This document shows positions 13,086-24,842 of a stretch of 64,000 bases of DNA, one piece after another (position 1 is the first letter of the stretch; each line of letters starts with the position of its first letter). Where the stretch lies: assembly GCA_964019425.1 (NCBI GenBank), contig OZ025840.1, forward strand, positions 396,001 to 460,000, read 5' to 3'. The notes beneath the pieces are model-generated. The model saw nothing but the letters and a program-made list of their open reading frames with translations. It had not been told where the DNA came from and ran no database searches. Made by a program: the position numbers and the translations under genes. The stretch comes from Flectonema sp. DT1601. Lineage: Eukaryota > Euglenozoa > Diplonemea > Diplonemida > Diplonemidae.

Positions 13086-13594
13086 GAGAAAAAAAATTAA
13101 TTAATTAAAACTTCAACGCAGCTGACGTATTATTTTTTCTTCTTTTTTTTTCACTTTGGTAATTGTGAAGCTGCTAACATGTTATGTGATCATACGTGAC
13201 TACTTCTTTTGGTTTGTTTTGTTTGTTTGTTTTTTTTTTTTTTTTCCCGACATGTACGACTGTACTTCTCAACAATGATTATAATAAAGGGAATAAGGGT
13301 TTTTTTTTTTTTTTTTTTTTTAAATTCTAAGAAAAGTTTCTTTTGCCAACTTCCTTTCATTCTCTTTTTCTTTTTTTTTTTTTTTTTTTTTCTTCTTTTT
13401 TCTCCTGCTAACTGGACCAACACAGAGAAAATAGGGCTAACCACAACATGAAAAAATTCTTTTTTCATTCAACCCTGAGACTTACGTTATTCATTGTTTT
13501 GTTTAGTTTTGTTTCGTTTTTTTTTTCCCCCTTCGCGATTTTCATTTTTTTTTTTTTTTTTAATTATTTTGTGGTAATTAGTGACTTACAGAAA
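8969..13594. other. 4.6-kb gene-free, homopolymer-rich stretch
   Basis: No conserved coding sequence, tRNA or rRNA is seen on either strand. Many poly(T) and poly(A) runs exceed 20 bases, and open frames here are Phe/Lys shadows of them. One dispersed repeat copy lies at about 12339-12420 (listed). A moderately GC-richer 170-bp patch at 10320-10480 has no recognisable product. Confidence 0.6.
12339..12420. repeat. dispersed repeat, GTGCACGAAA family, copy 1
   Basis: About 80 bp similar to 42474-42555. Shared blocks are GTGCACGAAA, GTGAACCGACTTAAACT, ATAAAG and, 54-56 bp after the start, CCAACATTC followed by a pyrimidine tract. A partial third occurrence of the first block (GTGCACGAAACTGTAA) follows at about 12482. 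The nature of the repeat is unknown. Confidence 0.5.
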
Positions 13595-16341
13595 CTACCT
13601 TCCCATACTACGAGGTGGAGGGTTCTGCATATTTGGGGGGACCATTCTTCTCTGGCCTGGTGGATGACCGTGCATTTGGTTCTGTATTTTTATTTTTTTT
13701 TTTTTTTTTTTTTTTAGTCGTTTTAAATAAACCAACAACCACATGAAAGGAAAAATATTAATAACACAAACCGGTTGATATTGTTGCTGCATTGCTGGAT
13801 CCATGCCCACCTGGTCATGGACTCCCATTTGTTGGCCGTATTGAGGTTGCTGTTGCTGTAGTGTTTTAATTACCACTCACAATATAAAATCAATAACAAA
13901 AACAACTAAACAAATCAAAATGAACATACGTTAGGTGCGCCACGCGGAGGCATCGGCTGCTGGAACTGCGAGTGAGAAGAAGTTGGGAGCTGCTGTTGTA
14001 TCGGAGGTCCGCCCATCATACCATGTTCCTGCTGTTTTATTAACAAATATAATAACACACAAAACTATTACGTTTAAAAAAAAGAAAATTTTTAAAAGAA
14101 ATTAAAAACAAACCTGATGTTGAGGATTGTATTGGTGCATCCCACCAACTTGCATTTGCTGCTGTGGTTGGTAAGCCCCATGTGACTGTTGTTGATATCC
14201 CTGAAATGGTCTCTGCTGCATACCATGTTGCATACCCTGTGGATATTGCTGAGGAACTTGTTGCTGTGACATTTGCTGTGGGTGGTGTTGCTGCATGTGG
14301 TGACTTTGTTGTCCATAATTAGGCTGGGGGTAACCAGTATTTGGAGCATTCCACTGACTGGTGGGTTGAGGCTGTTGTTGATATTGTGGTGGTTGTTGTT
14401 GTTGTTGTTGTTGCTGAGTCCAACTAGGATTTGGTTGCATTCCCTGCTGTGGGTGATGTTGGTATTGCTGCTGCTGCTGTTGCTGTGGAGGGAAGTACTG
14501 CTGACGAGGTTGCATTGGCATACCCTGATGCTCATGTTGCATACTTGGGTTAGGGTGTTGATGATGTTGTTGCGGTGGTTGATGGTACTGACTTGACATC
14601 TGAGGTTGCTGTTGAGATCCGTATCCTCTGCTTCCTAGATCTTCATTCTCTTCATCCCAATAATAGTCATCACCATGCCATTCGTGATGGAATGGAGCGC
14701 TGTCACCAGGGATTGGTACTGCACCAGTTTGTGTAGGCCGTGATTGCCTTAACTTTTGATATATTCCGTCAGCAATAATTTTACATATAAACTTACTCTC
14801 AACCTTTGCCTTCTCAGATAATGTTGGTTTCCACGTTGGTTCTGCCGCAGGAGTAAATTCCTTCACTGAGTCTGGGGCTTCCTCTCCACCTCCAGGCATC
14901 TTAAATGGGTTCGCGTTCGGATTCAATTTTTTAGCTTCCTTAATAGGAGTTTCTCCGTCTTCTCCATCATGAGAATCGTCTTCCTTTACCTTAACCTCTT
15001 CTTTCTTCTTACCCTTGTCGAGTTTCTCTTGAATTTGACTGCTTGCTTCTTTCAATTTAGCAATTTCCTGTTTGTGTATTTGTTTGTTTGTTTCTCTTGG
15101 GAGGAAAAGTTGGTTGGTTCTAAATTTAAAAAAAAGGGGAATTTTCGACATACCTGCTCTCGGGACACAGCAGAAGTCCCGTTCGATAATTTCTGAATAA
15201 CAATATTGCGTCCAGTTGGATCTAAGATTCTGTTGCGACCAAGACCAGTCATTCCGTTTTGTTTAATAGTTCTACGGCCACCGATGCTGAGGCTTGAAGT
15301 TGGAACGGCTGGTGAAACAGCAGCTAGAGCAGTTGTAGTTGGTAGTGGTTTTTCTTGTTCTTGCTGAGGAACAGGCGCGGAAGGAGGCTGGTGATCCATC
15401 GCTGGCTCCTGGTAGACATCTTCTGGTAAGGCAGTTGGGGGGCCATCGTCTTTACGATATCTGAGACTTCCCATCTTTTCATATTGCTGTGGATAGTCCC
15501 CAACTGCTGCTTTAGCAGCTGCTTCAACTTCAGCATGCGACTGGATACCAGTTCGATTCTGTGGGGTAAGAGTTGCATCGTTACTTGGATTGACAGGCGG
15601 AGGTGCGAGGGATGCTGATGGAGCAGCACCAGGCCTACCTCTCAAATGAGGAGGAATATAACTAGTCTGAGCCTTTTGATAAAGTTCTTGACTAATCTCA
15701 TCAGAAGCTCTTGGAATGCAACTGTGCTTTGCTTCCTCATCATAATCATCAGCCCACGTCGCATGGTCATGTCTACCTCCTCCCTTTCTTTCGATTTCAT
15801 CGGCAATTCTGAGAGCGTTATCAATTTGGGTTTGAGAAAATTTGTCTTTCTCAAGTTTTGTAGTATACAGCTCTTCATGGTATGTTGACTTAAATTGATT
15901 CATTGGGTCGGCGAATTGATCCCAAGTTCCACAGTCGCCTTCCATGCTTGGGTCAAGGGCAACAGTATTCTCATTATCAATCGACCATGGTACAAATTCT
16001 CGGTCGCTAGGATCCCCAGTGAGTTTGGTTTGTCTCCCGCTGACTTCGTGTTCGGTGACTTGGACTTCTGTTGCTTGGAGATAAGCAATCTCACTGCATG
16101 ATATTTTTACATTTTGTTTCAATAAAGTTTTTTCAGTTTGCTTCTTCTTGCTGCTAGACTTTAATCGCGCGCTTGACAACACGACTTCAAACGAGTCGTC
16201 ACTCTTTCCTTCCATTAAACCTTCCCATTTCAAACCATCTGTGCATGATATGGTCACGACTTGACCAATTAAATTACTCCACAACCACAACATTCTCTCC
16301 GCTGTTCCAGCAGTGTCGGTACAGTTATTATCTCCGGCCAT
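13595..16341 (-). CDS. ataxin-2 homologue (Lsm, LsmAD, PAM2)
   Basis: Five exons (15154-16341, 14114-15067, 13930-14031, 13772-13855, 13595-13681) give an 804-aa protein. The introns are 86, 82, 74 and 90 bp, all phase 0, with donors GTATGT, GTTTGT, GTATGT and GTTTGT. Residues about 14-92 are the ataxin-2 Sm-like domain. Residues 139-210 are the LsmAD domain, marked by WDQFADPMNQFKSTYHEELYTTKL. LNPNANPFKMPG (about 444-455) is a PAM2 motif that binds the MLLE domain of poly(A)-binding protein. The C-terminal third is Gln/Pro/Met-rich and prone to condensation. The family acts in the cytoplasm on mRNA stability, translation and stress granules. Every splice joint is in frame and the last exon ends in TAG. 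Confidence 0.9.
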
Positions 16342-18073
16342 TGGTACTTATTTATTTAATTAAAATATGCCGCACGATTTTGCGAGCGTAGGGGGTCGGG
16401 GGGGGAATATCAATGGGGCGGACACGACTCTCGGATGAACTTGCGTTCAACCACCCCTGCTATAATGAGAATAAAGTAATAAAAAATTAAAACAGAGTTC
16501 AACTATCAGGTTTCGACAGTAAATCCATATACCTATTGAATGAGATGAGAAGAGCATTTTAATTACATATTCTTAATACAAATATAACAATAAAAAATCC
16601 GATATGTTAAATGGTCATGGCGGCCACCGTTAATTAAGTATAGAACTCATTTTTATTTTAAGAAAGAAAAAAAAAAGAAAGAAAAAAAAGGAGAAACCAC
16701 ACAACGCTACCTATCGTGCACGTACCAGGCGGAAATAACGAAATTGTACTGTTTTAAGGTTATTATAATCAAATTTTATGATTTTTTTTTTTTTTTTTTT
16801 TTTTAAACATTTACGGCAACCCCAGTGAAAATGGATGAGCTCACCTACAGCTTTTTTCGAGAAAAGGGCCACTATTTCGTTCCCACGGTCAAAAGGGTAA
16901 GCCTCTCATACAAAGGGGAACAGTGGAATGGAACAAATTAGAAAAGAAAAAATAAATAAATAAATAAGGGGGGCATGAGTAGAGAATTAAGGGGCAAAAC
17001 AAATATTTCATATTATTTTTTTTAAAAAGTTTGTTATTTTTTTTTTTTTTTTTCCCTTCCTAGAAAAAAATCCATTCCTTCCACGCGGATAACTCATTCA
17101 CAGTGCCTGACCAGCCCTTCTTAGCTATTAACATTCCAACCTCCCTTTTCTCAGGTTCCTTATTTTTTTTTTTTTTAAAAAAGATGGGAAAAAGTTATTG
17201 TTCGCAAGATGATTAGCAACATATCTTAACTTTTGGGAGGACAGCAGTCACAAAACAAGATCTTGAAAACAAACCCGAAAAAGGAGCTCATTTCAGAAAA
17301 TCACTCAGAAACTGAAAGGTGAGAAGGCTATCGATGGACAGTCAAACCTTTCTGTCTTTTTTATTTATTTATTTTTAAATTAGTTAATCATTAACAACGT
17401 TCGCCGAGCCAAGAAAAAAAAAAAGGGTTTCAACGAGCCTGAAGACTTTAATGTTAAGTATGTAAAATGTTTAACTAGAGAGAGCTGCCAGTAAACACCA
17501 GTCAGACCATTGCCACAGGATAGAAGACACTCGTGCTACATTTCTCTTTTTTTCTTTTTTTTTTTTTTTGCGACCAACAAGTGCAGGCAAGTGAAGATGA
17601 AAAAACAAAAAAAACTAACGAACGGATTTCATGAAAAAAAAAAAAAAAAAAAAAGGGTCGCCTCTATTCTGTTGTTGTTGTTGTTGTTGTTGTTGTTTTT
17701 TGTTTTTTTTTTTGTCTCTCCCTTATTTCATTTTTTCTTTCTTTTTTCTCCTCTTTCCTCCCTTTGTTAGGTTAACAAAAAAAAAAAAAAAAAAAAAACA
17801 GAAACCAACTAATAAGCCCTTCAATGACGTGTTTTTTAAAACTCAAACACAACGAGACATATTAGACGACCTCACAATGGCTCAAGTTTTTTTCACATCC
17901 AAGTAGCAAGACTATTCCTTATAAGAAGCGATTCCTCTTTACTTACCATTCAAAGAAAACATGAAGGGGGGATAAAAAAAAAGAGAGAAAAAAAAACTAT
18001 CGTACACTATAAAAGAAAGCAAGAATAAAGTCACGTGAAGTGTGTGTATAACGATGGAACAAATACCGCAAAG

Positions 18074-18115
<42 letters not shown>

Positions 18116-18497
18116 ACACGCAGCTTAGGTGTGTAATAAGCAAAATAAAATGCAAGCGACTACGACAACCCAGGTAACCACTAACTGACATTGCCAATGA
18201 ATAAAAATTACAAGTTGGTTAATCGCACTATCACTTAACATAATAACACACTGCGTTGTGAATCCCCTCCCTGTTATGGGTTTATTTATTCAGGGTGTAA
18301 ATTTTCGTTTTTTTTTGTTTTTGTTTTTTTGTTTTTTAAGTGGTTTGTCTTACACCGCCTTTGGTAAATATTACATTTTGGAATTCACTTTTTCCCCACC
18401 AAAATCTGAAAAAAAATATAGTCAAGCAGTCTCAGTAACGTGTTACATGTCACGTTTAGCTGTTTTAAGAAATTCACAACGTGAGTCCAATCGATTG
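16342..18497. other. 2.1-kb intergenic stretch
   Basis: Homopolymer-rich DNA between the ataxin-2 start and the USP7 end. No conserved coding or RNA gene is seen. Open frames at 17510-17906 are poly(A), poly(T) and GTT-repeat artefacts. Confidence 0.55.
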
Positions 18498-21400
18498 TTA
18501 GTTGTGAATTTTGATAGCCTTCTCTGGGAAGAAGACTCTTCTCTTGTACTCAAGACCGAGAGAAGGAACCCGATAACTGTCAAACTGCTGTTGTTTTTTG
18601 AAGAAATCACAAAGTATTAATGACGGAGGTGACACTGCTGCATCAACACGATCTCCCATAAGAGAAAACAACCGCGCTCCCTTCAGTTCGGCTCTGAGAC
18701 ATAACAAGGAACGTGCCGCAGTAAGTACCTGTGTGGATTTTTTTGTCGTTTGATGTTGTTATTAATAATACAAAACCTACAAACAACAATCACATACATC
18801 ATCACATGTATCACTTGATAGCAGGTACATAAAGAAAGGTGTCCCATGAAATAATGCAAGGCCGGTATTGATGTCCTTGACTTCGATTAGGGCAACTCTA
18901 ACAAGCATCTGACCAGATGGAACTTTACCATCAATGAGTCGTGGTGTAGGCTGTTGTTTGTTATTTGATAATTTGCATTAAGAACAGAGTCTCTAGTTGT
19001 CTGTTTTTTTATTTTTTGAAAAAAAAAAAAAAAACAGAAGACTCACACCTTTACTTCTACTCTGTATTCAACATGAGCGTGATCACAGTTTTGTTTCACG
19101 GCGGATTCAAATGTCAAAGTTGGATCGATTTCAACTTCAACTCTGGAGTTCCGTATTCTGAGTAGTGTTAATGGAGCGTCGTCCTTTGGGGAATCCTCTA
19201 TTGGACAGCTGGCTAATATTTTACTGTACTGCTGTAAGACCTGTTTGGTTTGGTTTGTTTTATTGCTCACATAAACTAGTTTTAAACAGAACAAAATTAA
19301 AAAAAAAAAAAAAAAAAAAACAATACCTCACTCACAGGAGCATTGTGATCAACAAGAAAACTTGGTAGGTTCACCAACTTTAGCCTTGCAGTCATAAATG
19401 GGATTCTAACTTCTTGTTTTGCGTCAAGATCACCAAGAGAAAAGTCAAGCAGTTCATATCTGTAATTTTTGATTTTTTTCCCCCCCCCCCCCCCCGTGTT
19501 AAAATGACTTAAAAATAAACAACAACAACATATTACACACCCTAATTCAGACAATATAGAATAAGCACGTTGACCCACAGTTGAAAAGAATCGGTCTTTA
19601 CGACCTTGACAAAGTGTCCACAGTCTGATGTTACCAGGAGGCCACTTAACACGTGGTGCCAGTAGTCTAGTGATGTCATTCGAAGTCTGTGCGAATGAAA
19701 AGAGGAGTTCGATAGGAGGTGACGTAGATTTTCGACCGTCAACTGATAAAGAACAAAGCTTGACAAGGTGTTTTTGATTATGCGAATCGTAGTATTCCTC
19801 TATTCTTTGACATCGTGGAGGGAGTTGCATAACTTGAGGATGGCGAAGGATACGAACCGCTTCTGCACCTTCAGCGTCAACGATCCCTTCGACTATTTCT
19901 TTATTTTGGAATATATTACCCCTATCAATACCATACTTACCAAGCTTTTGCTCTGCTGACGTTATCGCAGATGTTGTCGGTATCGGAACCCCTTCGCTCA
20001 GAGAACGAAGAGAAACAATTTCCTGGCTCTTTTCAACTGGAAATACCACCACAAGAATCCAACAATCGCTATTTAAATAAACACCATTATCGAGTGACAG
20101 AATCGCTGCTCCCCTTTCTCTATATATATGAATATCAGTCAGTTCCTCAGAGAGAGGTTTTCCCCTGCCAGACACATCCCATATAGCAGCTGCCTGGGAT
20201 AGAATCGGTACAGTGCTTGAGAGGAAACACGATCCTCGGTAGCATAGGTACCCACCTTCAAATTCTTTTTGAATATACTCTTTGATAAAAACTAATTTAG
20301 TATCAGGCGGTCCTAAAGGAGCTTTATACAAAGGATAAATAACCATTCCTCTGGACTTTCCATCTGTTGCTTTTGCTGAACACTCATCTCCCGACATTGG
20401 AACACCGGAACCTGATATTTTTGGATTTTCCCAATGGGTGGTCACCCACATGTGACAAGGCTCTCCAAATTGTTTTTCAAAAAATGAATCGATGTCTACC
20501 TCTTCTTTTGGTACTTTGATGGGTGTTTCTGAAACAGATTTTGGATCCGGAAGGAGGTCGAATTGTCCCATCGGAGAGTCAACATGAGCTTTGATATGTA
20601 CATCAGTTAGTACTACGAAATAGTTAAAGAGATGAGCATTACGAGTTTCTTGATCTCGTGCAGCCTCTGCTTCATCTTGTACAGCAAACGCTGATGCTAA
20701 CTCCGAAGGAAGTTCCGATTCTCCTCCGCAGACTTCTTCCCATCGATCTTTTCTAACGTAGACTAACATGTAGGCAGATGTATCTTTGTGAGTGTGTTCT
20801 ACCCAGAATCTCTTTTTGTCTTTGCCTCCAAAATTTTCACATATTGCAGCATCTTCAGAGACTGGTGACACTATAGAATCGTCAAACTTATACCACTTCG
20901 ACCCATCACCAGGAGCAATGTAAGCATGATAATGACCTCCATGCATATATCCACTGTGAACTAGAACAGAGTGTAGTTGGTAATCTTGATTGTCTGCTCC
21001 AGCTAAAGATGAATCCCATTCTTCTTCAGAGACGTCGCTTAGAATTGGAGGTGAGTCTTTATCGTAGGGTTTGTCTTTACCAGAAACTGTTTGTAAGAAG
21101 GGAGACATATCCAACTGTGCTGGGAAATTAAAAGAGTCGTTTACCTTTTCGTATTGCCAGGTTTGAATGTCATACTCGAACCTACGAAGATGCATAACCA
21201 AGACTGGTGGTAAGACTAAGAATTCAACTCCCATGTCAGCATCTTCCTTGCTGTCGATTCCCTTTTCTTCATCAATACGATGGTATTTGTTTTCTCCTAC
21301 GAGTTCTTCTTTTTTCAATTCCTGTTGAAGACTTTCTAATAATGTTTTAAATCCTTTCACTTGAAGTTGGAGATCATAAAACTTATCAACCCTCGAACTA

Positions 21401-22386
21401 CAATAATCAACATTACGACATTCAACATATTTACGTACCTTACCCATGAAGAGATGTTGGATTGTACGTTCATCAGTTGTCTTGTTCATTTTTGTTTCTA
21501 AATTATCTAATAAGATTCTCGCTAGTTCTTGGATATCATGTTGTTCGAAAGCCTCTGCCCGAGTCCATCCAAACGACTCAGTCAGTTCTGTTGTTCTGAC
21601 TGGTACTGTTGCTGATTGTATTTTGTAGAATAGTCTGGCTAACTGAAAGGCAACGTTGTTCTTTTGACTTTGTTGTTGTCCGGGGTCTTTGTGATCCATT
21701 AAACCAGGCAATCGATAAGTAGCCTTCCGAAAGGCAGTTAAATGATAAAGTGTTTGCAGTAATGAATTTAGATAGCATGTGGCTCCTTGATTGCGTAGAC
21801 CCATGCAGCCGGTTTTTTCACGGACATTCGCAGCGCATTCTAATTCTCGATTGCGTTGAGTTTGACATTCTCGTACAGATACTCTGACTGTGAAGCATTC
21901 TTCGATGATATTTCCTGAACCTTGGCATTGAGATAAACAACCTTCGACTTTATCTAACGGTTGAAATTTATGATAACCGCGATCTGGAGGTTTTCCAGGA
22001 AGGAAAGTATGGATATCTGATGAACATTCTCCGACTACTTTTGAATTATGAATGAGCTCAAAACGAAAAACACACTGACACTGCCAAGGATCAAACGACT
22101 CCTTTACTTCAACATTATCTAAGAAGACAGAAAGGTATGATGTTGGTGGCTCAAGAGACGCTGTGAATAACACTTTCCATGTAAACCCTCCAATCTCAAA
22201 ACAGTTAGAGTACAAACCAGGTCTAGAGTGCTGTCTAAACGGTGCGAAAGGAACATCAAAATCCCAAACTGCTGCCTGGTCTGACGACATGTCGTGAACA
22301 CATCTTTGATTATTTCTGATTATTGCTTCCCAATATGATTTGCCATGATCCATTCGCTGTTCGGTTTCGTCTGTTTGTCTTTTCAT
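18498..22386 (-). CDS. USP7: ubiquitin carboxyl-terminal hydrolase 7 (USP7/HAUSP) homologue
   Basis: Five exons (19541-22386, 19327-19459, 19049-19240, 18798-18950, 18498-18728) give 1184 aa, close to the roughly 1100 aa of animal USP7. The introns are 81, 86, 98 and 69 bp, all near the 3' end. The MATH substrate-binding domain (about 38-172) begins AVWDFDVPFAPF. The peptidase C19 domain starts at TGCMGLRNQGATCYLNSLLQ, with catalytic Cys204; the His box GGHYHAY puts His485 in place and YKFDDS gives the Asp near 502-503. The long C-terminal half matches the USP7 ubiquitin-like domains. The final exon ends EKAIKIHN, the same peptide that ends human USP7 and activates its catalytic domain, which fixes the distal exon chain. 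It removes ubiquitin from nuclear and cytoplasmic substrates. One intron contains a 17-base poly(G/C) tract. Confidence 0.93.
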
Positions 22387-23616
22387 ATGAGAACTCCCTC
22401 CGACTTACATAGAAGAGGGTAGTTTTAGAGGATTTGAAAAGTGGGATACCTTTTTGACTGTTTTTATGGGGAAATAATTAAGTTACAAATTCATTTTATA
22501 ACAGTTGTTGAATAATCATTAAAAACACAAAAAAAAAAAATTGTTCAGAACATGAACTCAATGGCAAAACATTTCTTTTTTGAGGTTGTTTTCTGTTGGA
22601 AAAGAAAACAAATAACAATTTTTAAACAGTTTTTTTTAAGAATAAAAAAAAGTAACACTTATAAAGAGCTGAGTTGCTTATTTTTTACTGTTTTTTTTTT
22701 TTTCAATGCAATTGATTTCCGTTTAAGTATTTTTTTCTTGAAGACTGCCGACAACCCGAACGACAGCATACGACACAACACGCACAGCAACTCGTTTTTT
22801 TTTTTTTTTTTTCTTTTTATTATTTTATTCAGCTTGTTTTTTTTCTTTTTTCTTATATCAGATCAGCAATGAAAAAAAGTTTGCTTTTTTTTTTTTTTTC
22901 TCCAATCTAACTTCTGAAGTATTCTTGTTATTAATTTGAGTAAGATTGTTAGTGCCAATTGCTACAGAAATGGTATGAGAAGAAAGTGTTTTTGGGTACT
23001 GAACAGGGGGGCGTCCATCCCAGGAAGTCGTACAAGAGCCTGGTAAGACACAGGAGCAACAATGAAAAGCGGAACGTTTTTTTTTTTTGAAAAATAAGTT
23101 TACGATTAAGGTAGGCTACCTTCCAACATTCTATCCCACAAGACCATTTTGAGTAAAAAAAAAAAAAAAAAAACTAAAACGGCTGGGGAGAGAGCGTACG
23201 TTTTTTGCAACACTGGCTTTAGCCTTTCTGTTTGAGACACGTAAAATACAATACCAACTAAGGGTTTTTTTTTTTTTCTTCCCTTACAAGGAAAAAAACA
23301 TAGAGAATTGCACACAATTCCCCAAAAACAAAAGATGCACTCAAACCCGCAAGTATACGAGGAGGCAAAAATTAAAAAAAAAAAGAACGGGAAAAGAACC
23401 AAATAATTCCATGCCACTCTTGACTATTATATTTTTGTCTTCTCCTAGATTTCACAGTAAGTAACTTCTATATTCCGATAGTAATATGCGTATCCAGGGG
23501 AGTAGGAAAATGAAATCATTACCAACAAGGAATTCGTAACAGAAGCCTTGCGTCTTACAATTGAGAATCGAAAAAGACCGTCGTAGTTATCGTAATTAAA
23601 TAAAAGTTCTTTACAA
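22387..23616. other. 1.2-kb intergenic stretch
   Basis: Poly(T)-rich spacer between the aminotransferase end and the USP7 start. No gene is supported. Short frames at 22552-22872 and 23106-23417 are low complexity. Confidence 0.55.
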
Positions 23617-24842
23617 TTACAAGACACGGTGGGACCATCCAGGATACTCGAGTTCACCGTACTGAATGCTGAGGACTTCGTTCATGAGGGACATGGCGAG
23701 GGAATCCGACTCAGCAGGAACAGGAATGTCGTAGTCAGTACCCTCAAAGTTGATTTTATTAACCGGTGAAACAATCGCAGCAGTACCAGTTCCAAAGGCC
23801 TCAATGACCTTTCCTTCTTTTGCCTTTTGAGCGATTTCATCCATCGTGATTACTCTCTCAGTCACCTTCTCACCTCTTCTTTGACAAAGAGCGATAACAC
23901 TGTCTCTGGTGATACCTGGAAGAACAGTACCATCAAGAGGAGATGTAACTAGTTCTCTACTACCATCATCTCCCTTCATAAAGAAGAACATGTTCATAGC
24001 TCCTACTTCAGTAACAGTGTTGTTTGGTCCTAACCACAAAATCTGAGAGTATCCCTTGGCAGCAGCATCCAACTGTGGCTGAATGGTAGGCGCGTAGTTC
24101 CCTCCAACCTTGTAAGAACCTGTTCCACCCAACCACGCTCTGACGTTGGAGGAGTCAGCGAATAGACTAACAGGTTTAAATCCTTCTGAGTAGTATGGCC
24201 CAACAGGACAGGTTATAATAAATAATTTAGCATTAGCTGCTGGTGCGACACCAAGACACACATCAGTTGAGATTACTGTTGGTCTGATGTACAGAGAGAA
24301 TCCCCTCTTTTGTGGAATCCAATCGTTGTCAACTTTTAATAATTCAGACAAACACTTTACGAACTCATCATTATCAAATGACGGTAAGGCTAATCTGGTT
24401 GATGATCTGTTGAGACGTTTGGCGTTCATATCTGGTCTGAATAAGTAAACATGACCTTGATCATTCTTGTATGCTTTCATTCCTTCAAAACACTGCAGAC
24501 CGTAGTGAAGAGATGACGCTGCTGGACTCATACTGAGGTCACCATATGGAGTGATACGAGGTTTCTCCCATCCATCTTCTCTACTCCAGTCGATGTCCAA
24601 CATGTGACCTGAAAAAGTCTTTCCAAACTGAAGGGTTTCTAAAGGAGGAAGATCGGCCTTACTGTTGTATTAGTTAGTTGTTGTTGTTGGGCAATTAGTA
24701 TGATTGAGAAAGTGATTTTCCCTTTCAATGTCAACACATACCTGTTTGAAATATTGCTTTCAAGTTCAGAGGCTTTGAAGGAGTCTTGATGACCCCACCT
24801 TCTCTGAGCGATTGAAACTCCTCTTCTCATACTACGCGACAT
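23617..24842 (-). CDS. branched-chain amino acid aminotransferase, probably mitochondrial
   Basis: Two exons, 24742-24842 and 23617-24661, give 381 aa. The 80-bp intron (24662-24741; GTATGT...ACAG, phase 2) joins SNISN to KADLPPLETLQFGKTFSGHM, a standard BCAT N-terminus. This is a fold-type IV PLP enzyme that moves the amino group of Leu, Ile or Val to 2-oxoglutarate. Visible signatures are LHYGLQCFEGMKAY, the PLP lysine at about Lys218 in GSYKVGGNYAP, the NNTVTEVGAMNMFF segment and GTGTAAIVSPV. Exon 1 encodes an Arg/Ser-rich, acid-poor stretch (MSRSMRRGVSIAQRRW) typical of a mitochondrial targeting peptide. This supports the exon-1 start over the internal Met at 24603. The stop is TAA. Confidence 0.92.

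Noticed and set aside
9300-13720. Many Phe- or Lys-rich short frames
   Set aside because: Translations of poly(T) and poly(A) runs; no conserved sequence.
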